DNA of 64,000 nucleotides from CAIWHR01 sp963773195 (GCA_963773195.1 CAVZAE010000001.1:25729-89728); one strand, 5' to 3'. Counted from the first letter of the stretch, positions 9,704 through 17,621 are shown. Translations and numbers: made by a program. Notes: a model not told the origin generated them from the sequence alone.

Positions 9704-9748
9704 ATATATTTTGAGATTCTAGGCCAGACACCTCGGGAGGCATGATCC

Positions 9749-10456
9749 ATGGCGACGGCTCGGCTTCTGGCAGGCGCAAGCGGCTATTCCTTCAAGGAAT
9801 GGAAAGGGGCGTTCTATCCCGACGACATCAAGCCCGAGGACATGCTCGCCTGGTACTCCGGACGACTGCCGACGGTCGAGATCAACAACACGTTCTACCG
9901 GATGCCCAAGACTTCCGTCCTCGAGCACTGGGCGGCCACGGCACCGGCGGACTTTCGTTTTGCGATCAAGGCGTCCCAGCGGATCACGCATCATGCGCGG
10001 CTCAAGGCCGAGGCGGCCGAGCCCCTCGGTTACCTCTACCGGAACCTCGCCGCCCTCGGCCCGAAGCGCGGACCCGTGCTGTTCCAGCTGCCGCCGAACC
10101 TGAAGAAGGACGTGCCGCGGCTCACCGCATTCCTCGCGCTGTTGCCTGCCGATCACTACGCGTCGTTCGAATTCCGCAACGAGACGTGGTTCGACGACGA
10201 GGTCTACGCCCTGCTCAAAGGCGCTGGCGCCGCGCTCGTGCTCTCGGAACGCGAGAACAACGCGCCGCCGCCGCTGGTCGAGACCGCGTCGTGGGGGTAC
10301 GTCCGCTTGCGCCTCGAGGAGTATTCGGACGCGGACCTGCAGCAATGGGCGCGCAAGGTCGAAGCGACATCGTGGCGCGAAATCTTCGTGTACTTCATGC
10401 ATGAGCCGACGGCGCCCGGCTACGCCAAGGCGCTCATGGAGCTCGCGGCGAAGTAA
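9749..10456 (+). CDS. DUF72 (YecE-like) TIM-barrel protein
   Basis: 235 residues of the DUF72 family, recognised from GASGYSFKEWKGAFYP at the N-terminus and VEINNTFYRMP shortly after, with the later EFRNETWF. The fold is a TIM barrel and the biochemical role is not established. It is divergent from ligD with a gap of only 45 bases. DUF72 genes often lie near DNA-repair genes, so a link to the NHEJ set is suggested by position only. Confidence 0.92.
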   Translation: MATARLLAGASGYSFKEWKGAFYPDDIKPEDMLAWYSGRLPTVEINNTFYRMPKTSVLEHWAATAPADFRFAIKASQRITHHARLKAEAAEPLGYLYRNLAALGPKRGPVLFQLPPNLKKDVPRLTAFLALLPADHYASFEFRNETWFDDEVYALLKGAGAALVLSERENNAPPPLVETASWGYVRLRLEEYSDADLQQWARKVEATSWREIFVYFMHEPTAPGYAKALMELAAK

Positions 10457-10468
10457 AGCGCGCCGGCC

Positions 10469-11434
10469 CTAGTGCCGGTGCGGCGGCCGCCTCGTCTCGG
10501 GCGCGATCGGCGAGAGCGGGATCACGCGTCCGTTCCTGGGCGGCGCCGGCCACGACGGCTGCAAGGTCACGTGCTCGATGCCGAATTCGCGCGCGAGGCG
10601 CCGTTGCGCGGACGCGAGCACACGCGGCCACGCGGAGCCATCGGCGAGCGTCACGTGCGCGGACAGCGCGACTCGCTCGGCGCTCAAATGCCATACGTGG
10701 AGGTCGTGCACGCCGGTGACGCCTTCGGTCCCGGCGAGCGAGCGACCGATCGCGTCGTACGAGAGATGCGCCGGTACACGCTCCATCAACACGCCGATCG
10801 ACTGCCGGAGAAGCTCGAGCGTCGAACGCAGGATCAGGAGCGCCACCACCAGCGACAGGATCGGATCGATCGGTGTCCAGGCGGTTGCGTACACGACCGC
10901 GCCGGCGACCAGCGCCGCCACCGAGCCGAGCAGATCGCTCAGCACGTGGAGCATCGCGCCGCGCGCATTGATGCCGCCGCCGGCCCGCGCGAGCATCCAC
11001 GCGACGAACACGTTGACGGCCATGCCCAGTGCGGCCACCACCATCACGATGCCGCCGGCGACCGGCGCCGGCGCGAGCAGGCGCTCGACCGCCGCGACCG
11101 CGATCCAGACGATGAGCGCGAGCATCGCGAGTGCATTGACGAACGCCGCCAGCACCTCGGCCCGCGCATATCCGTACGATGCCCGCTGCGACGGCGGCCG
11201 CCGCGCGACGACGGCGGCGATCAGCGCGACGACGAACGACGCCGCGTCGGTCACCATGTGGCCCGCATCCGAAATGAGCGCCAGGGATCCGGCGAGCCAG
11301 CCGCCGATCGCCTCGACCGCAGCGAACGCGGCCGTCAGCCCGAGCGCGACCCAGAGCGCGCGTATCGTGGCGGCGCCGTGCGTAACGCCGTGCTCGTGCC
11401 GGTGCGCATACGTATGCGCGTCGTGCTCGCCCAT
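10469..11434 (-). CDS. Cation diffusion facilitator (Zn/Co/Cd efflux)
   Basis: About 321 residues from the chosen start (MGEHDAHTY), with in-frame ATG codons also at 11458 and 11476. A His-rich N-terminus (HTYAHRHEHGVTHG) precedes six membrane helices. The metal site residues are visible: HMVTD in helix 2 (ISDAGHMVTDAASF) and LHVLSD in helix 5. The C-terminal cytoplasmic domain ends in a His-rich tail. This is the CzcD/ZitB proton-antiport family exporting Zn2+ and similar ions across the inner membrane. It converges on the DUF72 gene. Confidence 0.92.
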   Translation of the reverse strand: MGEHDAHTYAHRHEHGVTHGAATIRALWVALGLTAAFAAVEAIGGWLAGSLALISDAGHMVTDAASFVVALIAAVVARRPPSQRASYGYARAEVLAAFVNALAMLALIVWIAVAAVERLLAPAPVAGGIVMVVAALGMAVNVFVAWMLARAGGGINARGAMLHVLSDLLGSVAALVAGAVVYATAWTPIDPILSLVVALLILRSTLELLRQSIGVLMERVPAHLSYDAIGRSLAGTEGVTGVHDLHVWHLSAERVALSAHVTLADGSAWPRVLASAQRRLAREFGIEHVTLQPSWPAPPRNGRVIPLSPIAPETRRPPHRH

Positions 11435-11509
11435 ACGCCCAGTAGGGTCCCGGTTCATGGTCGATCGGAGACCCATTGTCGGCCGCCCGCGGACCCGCCG
11501 CAATCGGCG

Positions 11510-11830
11510 CTACATCTGCCGGAACCGGTGGGCGTAAACGCGACTCACCGCGAGCGCCTCGGGGCGTCCCTTGAGCTTCACCTTTGCGCCGCCGGCTACG
11601 TCGCGCATGGTGGCCGCGACATGGGCAACGTTGACGATCGTGCCGCGATGGATCTGCCAGAAGCGGTCGGGGTCGAGCTGCGCGAGGAGCTCCTTCAACG
11701 GCGTCCGGATGAGTGCTTCGCCGTCGCCGGTGAAGACGCTCGTGTCTTTGTCATTCGCCTCGAAATAGCAGACGTCGTCGACGCTGATCAGCCGTACCTG
11801 CGCGCCGATGGCCGCGCTAGAATGCCGCAT
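11510..11830 (-). CDS. Stand-alone LytTR DNA-binding protein
   Basis: About 106 residues that are almost wholly a LytTR domain: YFEANDKDTSVFT, then IRTPLKELLAQLDPDRFWQIHRG and the closing VSRVYAHRFRQM. AlgR/LytR-type regulators normally have a receiver domain before this, and none is present here. The ATG at 11830 overlaps the ATG of the divergent ferredoxin gene (the two share the bases CATG), so the gene either starts exactly there or slightly upstream inside its neighbour. It may act as a one-component regulator or be a remnant of a larger response regulator. Confidence 0.68.
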   Translation of the reverse strand: MRHSSAAIGAQVRLISVDDVCYFEANDKDTSVFTGDGEALIRTPLKELLAQLDPDRFWQIHRGTIVNVAHVAATMRDVAGGAKVKLKGRPEALAVSRVYAHRFRQM

Positions 11831-12434
11831 GACGAATGCGCCGCCTTCCGGCATCGTCGCCGCGATCGATGCGCTACTGCCGCAGACCCAGTGCCGCCGC
11901 TGCGGCTACGAGGGCTGCCTTCCGTATGCGCAGGCGGTTGCGGAAGGGGAAGCGATCGATCGCTGCCCGCCGGGCGGCGACGACGTGATTGCCGCACTCG
12001 CCGCTCTGACGCGGCGTCCCGTCGTGCCGCTCGACCCGAACTGCGGCGAGCACGCGCCCCTCGCGATCGCGCGGATCGACGAGACCTGGTGCATCGGTTG
12101 CACGCTGTGCATCGCCGCGTGCCCCGTGGACGCGATCGTCGGCGCGGCCAAGCGCATGCACACCGTGCTGCCCGCGCTCTGCACCGGGTGCGAGCTGTGC
12201 CTGCCACCCTGCCCCGTCGATTGCATCGACATGATCCCCGCCGGGCGAACGTGGAGCCAGGCCGATGCGGGCGCCGCACGGGATCGGTTCGCAGCGCGCA
12301 ATGCGCGCACCGCCGGAGCCTCGCGGAAGCGGCCGGCGAACGCGCGTGCGCCAGTCCTTCCCGCCAAGGCCGAGGCCATTGCCGCGGCATTCGCGCGGGC
12401 CCGCGCGCGCCGCGCCCGAGCCGGACCGCGATGA
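11829..12434 (+). CDS. rsxB: RnfB/RsxB-type iron-sulfur protein, soluble form
   Basis: About 201 residues. The N-terminus carries the RnfB [4Fe-4S] motif (QCRRCGYEGC, then a later CPPGG), followed by two ferredoxin-type clusters (CIGCTLCIAACPVDAI and CTGCELCLPPCPVDC). The N-terminal membrane helix of true RnfB is missing and no other rnf genes are present, as in the betaproteobacterial RsxB-like protein encoded next to nth. The C-terminus is an Ala/Arg-rich tail. The stop overlaps the start of nth (ATGA), so the two are translationally coupled. A role as electron donor, possibly to the Fe-S glycosylase, is inference. Confidence 0.88.
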   Translation: MTNAPPSGIVAAIDALLPQTQCRRCGYEGCLPYAQAVAEGEAIDRCPPGGDDVIAALAALTRRPVVPLDPNCGEHAPLAIARIDETWCIGCTLCIAACPVDAIVGAAKRMHTVLPALCTGCELCLPPCPVDCIDMIPAGRTWSQADAGAARDRFAARNARTAGASRKRPANARAPVLPAKAEAIAAAFARARARRARAGPR

Positions 12435-13063
12435 ATCCGCAGAAGCGCCGTGCGATCTTCGAGCGGCTGCGCGCCGCCAACCCGCATCCGAAATCGGAGC
12501 TGGAGCACCATACGCCGTTCGAGCTCCTGGTTGCGGTCGTCCTCTCGGCGCAGGCGACCGACAAGGGCGTGAACAAGGCGACGGAGAAACTCTTTCCTGC
12601 GGCCAACACGCCCAAGGCCATCGCGAAGCTCGGCGTCGCCGGCCTCATCCCCTACGTCCAGTCAATCGGCCTCTTCAATAACAAGGCGAAGAACATCGTC
12701 GCGCTGTCCGAGATCCTGCTGCGCGATCACGGCGGCAAGGTCCCCAGCGATCGCGAGGCGTTGCAGAAGCTGCCCGGCGTCGGTCGCAAGACGGCCAACG
12801 TCGTGCTGAACGTCGCGTTCGGCCAACCGACGATTGCGGTCGATACGCACATCTTCCGCCTCGCCAATCGCACGGGGCTCGCGCCCGGCAAGACGCCCGA
12901 GGCCGTCGAGCAGAAGCTCCTCAAGGTCGTGCCCGACGAATTCAAACTGCACGCGCACCACTGGCTGATTCTCCACGGCCGCTACGTGTGCACCGCGCGC
13001 GCGCCGAAGTGCGGCGAGTGCGTGATCCGCGATCTTTGCGAGTACCGGCACAAGACCGTCTGA
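12431..13063 (+). CDS. nth: Endonuclease III (DNA glycosylase/AP lyase)
   Basis: 210 residues, the usual size. Removes oxidised pyrimidines and cleaves abasic sites in base excision repair. The helix-hairpin-helix (LPGVGRKTANVVL) carries the catalytic Lys, the catalytic Asp follows in VDTHIFRLANR, and the C-terminal [4Fe-4S] loop has the classical C-x6-C-x2-C-x5-C spacing (CTARAPKCGECVIRDLC). The ATG overlaps the stop of the rsxB-like gene; DUF1841 follows one base after the stop, giving a three-gene unit. Confidence 0.96.
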   Translation: MNPQKRRAIFERLRAANPHPKSELEHHTPFELLVAVVLSAQATDKGVNKATEKLFPAANTPKAIAKLGVAGLIPYVQSIGLFNNKAKNIVALSEILLRDHGGKVPSDREALQKLPGVGRKTANVVLNVAFGQPTIAVDTHIFRLANRTGLAPGKTPEAVEQKLLKVVPDEFKLHAHHWLILHGRYVCTARAPKCGECVIRDLCEYRHKTV

Positions 13064-13064
13064 C

Positions 13065-13490
13065 ATGTTCGCGCCGTCCCGCGACGAAGCGCGGCGTTTT
13101 CTCGTCGACGCGTGGGCGAAGCGCCGCGCCGGAGAGGCGCTCTCGCCCCTGGAACGGATCGCCGCTGATCTGATCTCGCAGCACCCGGAGTACCACGCGT
13201 TCGTCGAGCAGCCGGAACGCTTCGTCGAGCGCGACTTCGGCCCCGAGGGCGGGAAGACGAATCCGTTCCTGCATCTCGCGCTGCATCTGGCCGTGGCCGA
13301 GCAGCTCGCGATCGATCAGCCGCCGGGTATCCGGGCCCAGTTCGAGCGGCTGCGCGTCGCAAGGGACGACGAGCACGCGGCCCTGCATGCGATCCTCGAA
13401 TGCCTGGGCGAAGTCGTCTGGCACGCGCAGCGCCATGGAACCTCGCCCGACGCCGCGCTCTATCTCGCCTGCGTCGAACGGCAGGCGTAA
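13065..13490 (+). CDS. DUF1841 family protein
   Basis: 141 residues of the betaproteobacterial DUF1841 family, recognised from the FAPSRDEARRFLVDAWAK opening and from NPFLHLALHLAVAEQ. Mostly helical, no signal peptide, function unknown. It follows nth after one base and is surely in the same transcript. Its repeated association with nth and the RsxB-like gene points to base-excision repair or Fe-S handling, but that is inference from context. Confidence 0.86.
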   Translation: MFAPSRDEARRFLVDAWAKRRAGEALSPLERIAADLISQHPEYHAFVEQPERFVERDFGPEGGKTNPFLHLALHLAVAEQLAIDQPPGIRAQFERLRVARDDEHAALHAILECLGEVVWHAQRHGTSPDAALYLACVERQA

Positions 13491-13541
13491 CCTCTGACGC
13501 GGTCAGGCATCGCTGGCCGATTCATGCCCAGGAGGTCCACG

Positions 13542-14054
13542 ATGAAATCGGAGGAGCTCCGTGCGCTTCAGGCCCCGCTCAAGGAGCGGTACAAGGCGGA
13601 CCCCGCTGCCGCGCTCATCACGCTTCGAAGGAGCGGACAGCTTGGCGATGGCATCACGTGTGGTGTGGAAACGGGGAAGGCGCTCGTCGAAGCAGGGCTG
13701 CATCCGGCGACCGGGGGCAGCGGCCTCGCGGCGTGCTCTGGCGACATGCTGCTCGAAGCGCTCGTCGCATGCGCGGGCGTCACGCTCAACGCAGTCGCGA
13801 TAGCGCTCGGCATCGTCGTGCGGCGCGGCACGGTCAAAGCAGAGGGCGACCTCGACTTTCGCGGCACGCTCGGCGTCGACAAGACGGCCGCCGTCGGATT
13901 CCAGAGCATCCGCCTGCATTTCGACCTCGATACCGATGCGTCGCGAGAGCAGCTCGACACGCTCCTGCGCCTGACGGAGCGTTATTGCGTCGTCTACCAG
14001 ACGTTGCGACATCCGCCGGAGACTCGCGTCTCGCACCGGTTCGCCGCCGCCTAG
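13542..14054 (+). CDS. OsmC-family protein
   Basis: About 170 residues from the ATG at 13542, chosen because an AGGAGGT Shine-Dalgarno lies 6 bases upstream; an earlier in-frame start has none. OsmC/Ohr fold: the SGDMLLEALVACAGVTLNAVA helix carries the family Cys in the LVACAG context, and a second Cys is present in ERYCVVYQTL. Members reduce organic hydroperoxides or act as thiol-dependent detoxifiers, and the exact substrate is uncertain. Separate from the upstream DUF1841 gene (52-base gap). Confidence 0.87.
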   Translation: MKSEELRALQAPLKERYKADPAAALITLRRSGQLGDGITCGVETGKALVEAGLHPATGGSGLAACSGDMLLEALVACAGVTLNAVAIALGIVVRRGTVKAEGDLDFRGTLGVDKTAAVGFQSIRLHFDLDTDASREQLDTLLRLTERYCVVYQTLRHPPETRVSHRFAAA

Positions 14055-14063
14055 GAGCCTCGG

Positions 14064-14393
14064 ATCATCGCGCGCGCGGCCCTGCTGCTCGTCGCGTGGC
14101 TCGCGCCAGCCGCGCTGGCCGCGCCCGCGCTCTCGCGTGGGACGCTGCGGGAGTTCAACGTCGAGCTGCCGAACGAGCTCCGCACGATGGCGGGACGAGG
14201 GAAGCTGTCGCATGTGACGCACGCGCTCGTCATGGTCGCCGTCCCGACCGGCATGGATGCCGGCCGCGACACGCCGCTCCTCGTCGTCCGCGTCGAGACC
14301 TTTGCGGGCAAGCACGATGTCGAGGCCGAACTTCTGCGCACGGCGCTCCTGTGGTTCCGCGCGCTTCGCACGCCGACCGCACCCGCGAACTGA
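14064..14393 (+). CDS. Small secreted protein with a possible ATC start
   Basis: The frame is open from the osmC stop to 14393 and reads as a signal peptide (ARAALLLVAWLAPAALA, cleaved before APALSRG) followed by about 85 residues ending in WFRALRTPTAPAN. No ATG, GTG or TTG precedes the signal peptide after the upstream stop. A good AGGAG (14053-14057) lies 6 bases before ATC at 14064 and 9 before ATC at 14067, so I propose a rare ATC start. The first ATG, at 14187, would remove the signal peptide. No family recognised. Confidence 0.45.
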   Translation: MIARAALLLVAWLAPAALAAPALSRGTLREFNVELPNELRTMAGRGKLSHVTHALVMVAVPTGMDAGRDTPLLVVRVETFAGKHDVEAELLRTALLWFRALRTPTAPAN

Positions 14394-14400
14394 CGCCAGG

Positions 14401-14422
14401 AAAAAGGCGCCCGCAGGCGCCC
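14401..14422 (-). terminator. Rho-independent terminator for the cytochrome pair
   Basis: Read on the minus strand it is GGCGCC-TGCG-GGCGCC followed by five T residues. It lies 23 bases after the stop of the downstream cytochrome c gene, so it ends that transcript. Confidence 0.75.
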
Positions 14423-14444
14423 TGTTCATGGTCCTGCCGCGAGC

Positions 14445-14777
14445 TCAATACTTCGCCGACAGCACCGCAGGCTGCGCGGCATAGTAGGCGGCGAGGTTGT
14501 CGATATCCTGCTTCGTGAGCGGGGTGGCGAATCCGGCCATGATCGCGTTCTTGCGCAGGCCCGACTTGTAGTCCTCCAGCGCCTTTGCGAGGTATTCGCG
14601 ATGCTGGCCGGCGAGCTTCGGAAAATCCGGCGACGGGCTGTCGCCATCCGCACCATGGCAGGCGGCGCACACCTCGGCGGCCTTGGCCTTGCCGGCGGCA
14701 GGGTCCGTCGCCTGCGCAACAGCAGCCATCGCCAGCAGAAGAGGCGCAACAACGAGCGCGAAGCGGCGGGCGTTCAT
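14445..14777 (-). CDS. Periplasmic class I cytochrome c (second of a pair)
   Basis: 110 residues. The signal peptide runs to about residue 22 (AVAQA), the haem motif is CAACHG at 37-42 and the distal Met lies in the NAIMAGFATPLT segment, the c553/c4-like single-haem pattern. Shares the plan KLAGQH..YL.KAL.DYKSG with the cytochrome just upstream, so the two are paralogues. The start overlaps the upstream stop (ATGA). Electron carrier in the periplasm; the partner is not shown by the sequence. Confidence 0.88.
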   Translation of the reverse strand: MNARRFALVVAPLLLAMAAVAQATDPAAGKAKAAEVCAACHGADGDSPSPDFPKLAGQHREYLAKALEDYKSGLRKNAIMAGFATPLTKQDIDNLAAYYAAQPAVLSAKY

Positions 14778-15133
14778 CACTTCACCTTCGAGGACAGGCC
14801 TTCTTGCCCGTAGTACGCGGCGACGTCGGCCATGTCCTTGTCCGTAAGCGACGCGGCGATCGCGCGCATCGACGGATGGCTGCGCTCGCCGCTCTTGTAC
14901 TCCTGCAGCGCCTTGACGAGGTATGCGGAGTGCTGCCCGGCGATACGCGGCACCGGATAGACCTCGGGATACGCGGTGCGCCAGCCCTCGATGCCGTGGC
15001 AGCCCTGGCACATCTGGACCTTGAGCGCCCCGGCGGCCGGGTCGCCGCTGACCGCGCCTTGCGCGTGGGCGGCGCTTGCCGCTATCGATGCGGCCGCGAG
15101 CAATGCCACGCTCCAGGTGTGTGGTTCCGTCAT
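14777..15133 (-). CDS. Periplasmic class I cytochrome c (first of a pair)
   Basis: 118 residues with a signal peptide to about residue 24 (SAAHA), a single haem site CQGCHG at about 42-47 and a Met in the HPSMRAIAASLTD segment as likely sixth ligand. The IAGQHSAYLVKALQEYKSGE stretch matches its downstream paralogue, indicating a tandem duplication. Both belong to the soluble cytochrome c family that shuttles electrons to terminal oxidases. The two genes form an operon ending at the terminator near 14410. Confidence 0.88.
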   Translation of the reverse strand: MTEPHTWSVALLAAASIAASAAHAQGAVSGDPAAGALKVQMCQGCHGIEGWRTAYPEVYPVPRIAGQHSAYLVKALQEYKSGERSHPSMRAIAASLTDKDMADVAAYYGQEGLSSKVK

Positions 15134-15231
15134 GGGATTCCACGCTTGGGTCTCTCGCCGTCGCGGAGAGCCGTCGATCGGGAAAAGACTGTGAATTCTA
15201 GGGTTTCGGGGTCGAGCGGGTCAATCGCTCG

Positions 15232-15555
15232 TTATTTCTCGAGAAACTTGAGCTTGTCCTTCACGGTCTTCCAATCATCGGCGTCTGCCGGTGCCGGCTT
15301 GCGCTCGATGATGGGCTTCCATTCCTTGCTGAGCTCGGCGTTGAGCGCGGTGAAGTGCTTCTGGTCGTCGGGGACGTCGTCCTCCGCGAAGATCGCCTCG
15401 ACCGGGCATTCGGCGACGCAGAGCGTGCAGTCGATGCATTCGTCGGGGTCGATCACGAGAAAATTCGGCCCCTCACGGAAGCAGTCGACGGGGCACACGT
15501 CGACGCAGTCGGTGTACTTGCACTTGATACAGCTCTCGGTGACGACGTAGGTCAT
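15232..15555 (-). CDS. fdxA: Seven-iron ferredoxin FdxA
   Basis: 107 residues. The N-terminal half holds the two cluster motifs (CIKCKYTDCVDVCPVDC for the [3Fe-4S] site and CIDCTLCVAECPVEAI for [4Fe-4S]); the C-terminal extension (HFTALNAELSKEWKPI) is typical of the FdxA family. Cytoplasmic one-electron carrier. The start ATG at 15555 is the natural N-terminus of the family (MTYVVTESC). It is divergent from trxA. Confidence 0.94.
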   Translation of the reverse strand: MTYVVTESCIKCKYTDCVDVCPVDCFREGPNFLVIDPDECIDCTLCVAECPVEAIFAEDDVPDDQKHFTALNAELSKEWKPIIERKPAPADADDWKTVKDKLKFLEK

Positions 15556-15719
15556 GCGCGGGACCGGCGGGAAAGGGTTGATTTTAGCAAAGCCACCCCC
15601 AACCGTAGCTCTCAACGCTTGCACGGGGGCTGGGGTTGGGCTACCGTAGCCTCTGGTCCGGCGCCCCATGCGGGCGGTGGCCCGCGGCGGCAAGCTTCGC
15701 GCAGTTGACGAGGAATTCC

Positions 15720-16079
15720 ATGAGCGCAGAGATCAAGCACGTTTCCGACGCCACGAGCGCAGAAATCAAGCACGTTTCCGACGCCACGTTCGAAAAGGAC
15801 GTCCTGCAATCGCAGACGCCCGTCCTGGTCGACTACTGGGCCGAATGGTGTGGTCCCTGCAAGATGATCGCACCCGTGCTCGAGGACCTCGCTCGCGATT
15901 ACGCGGGCAAGCTGACCGTCGCCAAGCTCGACATCGACGCCAACCCGGGCACGACCAGCCAGTTCGGCATCCGGGGCATTCCGACGCTGATTCTGTTCAA
16001 GGGCGGCAAGGCGCACGCGCAGAAGGTCGGCGCACTGTCGAAGTCCCAGCTCGCCGCCTTTGTTGACAGCAACCTCTGA
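15720..16079 (+). CDS. trxA: Thioredoxin with a duplicated N-terminus
   Basis: 119 residues, about 11 longer than standard thioredoxin 1. The active site WCGPC lies in the usual VDYWAEWCGPCKMIAP, followed by the cis-proline loop GIPTLILFKGG. The start ATG at 15720 follows GAGGAATTCC. The extra length is an exact unit repeat: SAEIKHVSDAT occurs twice (residues 2-23), encoded by two 33-base copies that differ at a single base. General disulfide reductase in the cytoplasm, lying directly upstream of rho as in many proteobacteria. Confidence 0.94.
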   Translation: MSAEIKHVSDATSAEIKHVSDATFEKDVLQSQTPVLVDYWAEWCGPCKMIAPVLEDLARDYAGKLTVAKLDIDANPGTTSQFGIRGIPTLILFKGGKAHAQKVGALSKSQLAAFVDSNL

Positions 16080-16109
16080 ACCCGCTAGTCTGATCTTCGT
16101 GCCGCGCCG

Positions 16110-16195
16110 CGCCCCGGTCTTCCCGGGGCGGCTCCGCGGCAGGTTCCAGGGCGCCGCCTGACGCTTCGGGCGCCCTCCCGGGAAACCTCCCCGGG
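16110..16195 (+). promoter_or_regulatory. Structured rho leader with three successive hairpins
   Basis: Three inverted repeats in a row between trxA and rho: CGCCCCGG/CCGGGGCG (16110-16130), AGGGCGCC/GGCGCCCT (16148-16176) and CCCGGG/CCCGGG (16177-16195). None has a T-run, so they are not simple terminators. rho is autoregulated through its leader in enterobacteria; a comparable role here is inference. Confidence 0.4.
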
Positions 16196-16260
16196 CCCGA
16201 AACTTCCCCGTATTTCCCTCCGCGGCTCGACGCCGCTCCCGCCCTTTCCGCGCGCCACCC

Positions 16261-17520
16261 ATGCACCTGTCAGAACTCAAGTCAAAGCCGGTCACCGAGT
16301 TGGTCGAGATCGCCAACACCAACGAGCTCGAGGGCGCCAACCGGATGCGCAAGCACGACCTGATCTTCGCCATGCTGAAGCAGCAGGCGAAGAAGGGCGA
16401 AAGCATCTTCGGCGACGGCACCCTCGAGATCCTGCCCGACGGCTTCGGATTCCTGCGCTCGCCCGATACGAGCTACCTCGCGGGCACCGACGACATCTAC
16501 ATCTCGCCGTCGCAGATCCGCCGCTTCAACCTGCACACCGGCGACACGATCGAGGGCGAGATCCGCACGCCGAAGGACGGCGAGCGCTACTTCGCGCTGG
16601 TCAAGGTCGACAAGGTCAATGGCGAGCCGCCGGAGAACGCGAAGTCGAAGATCCTGTTCGAGAACCTGACGCCGCTCTTCCCCGACGAGCCGCTCATGCT
16701 CGAGCGCGACATCAAGGCGGAAGAGAACATGACCGGCCGGATCATCGACATCATCGCGCCGATCGGCAAGGGCCAGCGGGGGCTGCTCGTGTCGTCGCCG
16801 AAATCCGGCAAGACGGTGATGCTGCAGCATGTCGCACACTCGATCGCGGCGAATTATCCCGACGTCGTGCTGATCGTGCTCCTGATCGACGAGCGGCCGG
16901 AGGAAGTGACCGAGATGCAGCGCACCGTGCGCGGCGAAGTCGTGTCCTCGACGTTCGACGAGCCGGCGACACGCCATGTGCAGGTCGCCGAGATGGTGAT
17001 CGAAAAGGCGAAGCGCCTGGTCGAGCACAAGAAAGACGTCGTCATCCTGCTCGACTCGATCACGCGGCTCGCACGCGCCTACAACACGGTCGTACCCGCG
17101 TCGGGCAAGGTGCTCACCGGCGGTGTCGATGCGAATGCGCTGCAGCGCCCCAAGCGCTTCTTCGGCGCGGCGCGCAACATCGAGGAAGGCGGCTCGCTCA
17201 CGATCATCGCCACGGCGCTCATCGACACCGGATCGCGGATGGACGACGTGATCTACGAGGAGTTCAAGGGCACCGGCAATATGGAAATCCACCTCGACCG
17301 CCGGATGGCCGAGAAGCGCATCTACCCGGCGATCAACGTGAACCGCTCAGGCACGCGAAAGGAAGAGCTCTTGCTCAAGCCCGACGTGCTGCCGAAGGTC
17401 TGGGTCCTGCGCAAGCTGCTCTACCCGATGGACGAGCTAGAGGCGACCGAATTCCTCGTCGACAAGGTCAAGCAGACGAAGTCGAACGCCGAATTCTTCG
17501 ATTCGATGCGGCGCGGCTAG
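16261..17520 (+). CDS. rho: Transcription termination factor Rho
   Basis: 419 residues, normal length. N-terminal helix bundle (MHLSELKSKPVTELVEIA), the RNA-binding cold-shock-like domain (about 50-120, GFGFLRSP), then the RecA-like ATPase with Walker A SSPKSGKT, Walker B VVILLDSITRLARAYN, and the Q and R loops including TGGVDANALQRPKRF. Hexameric RNA helicase ending transcription of untranslated RNA. Preceded by a hairpin-rich leader. Confidence 0.98.
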   Translation: MHLSELKSKPVTELVEIANTNELEGANRMRKHDLIFAMLKQQAKKGESIFGDGTLEILPDGFGFLRSPDTSYLAGTDDIYISPSQIRRFNLHTGDTIEGEIRTPKDGERYFALVKVDKVNGEPPENAKSKILFENLTPLFPDEPLMLERDIKAEENMTGRIIDIIAPIGKGQRGLLVSSPKSGKTVMLQHVAHSIAANYPDVVLIVLLIDERPEEVTEMQRTVRGEVVSSTFDEPATRHVQVAEMVIEKAKRLVEHKKDVVILLDSITRLARAYNTVVPASGKVLTGGVDANALQRPKRFFGAARNIEEGGSLTIIATALIDTGSRMDDVIYEEFKGTGNMEIHLDRRMAEKRIYPAINVNRSGTRKEELLLKPDVLPKVWVLRKLLYPMDELEATEFLVDKVKQTKSNAEFFDSMRRG

Positions 17521-17592
17521 CGGTCGTTGCAATGCATTGTTTTAAATAGACTTAGTTCGTGGCGCCCGGAGCGCGCCGGGACCCGGATCGGG

Positions 17593-17621
17593 TTGCATTG
17601 CACTGCGGAAAAAAGGATAAT
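17593..17621 (+). promoter_or_regulatory. Candidate rpmE promoter
   Basis: TTGCAT and GATAAT separated by 17 bases, within an unusually A-rich patch. The -10 box is part of a perfect palindrome, GATAATTATC (17616-17625), that could bind a regulator. The L31 start follows about 125 bases downstream. Confidence 0.42.

Noticed and set aside
6036..9745. Long plus-strand open frames opposite ku and ligD
   Set aside because: The minus strand encodes clear, full-length Ku and LigD; the plus-strand products are Arg/Leu-rich and match nothing.
10472..12430. Long in-frame extension upstream of nth
   Set aside because: Only the last 210 codons from 12431 are endonuclease III; the rest is antisense to the CDF gene and in another frame of the ferredoxin gene.
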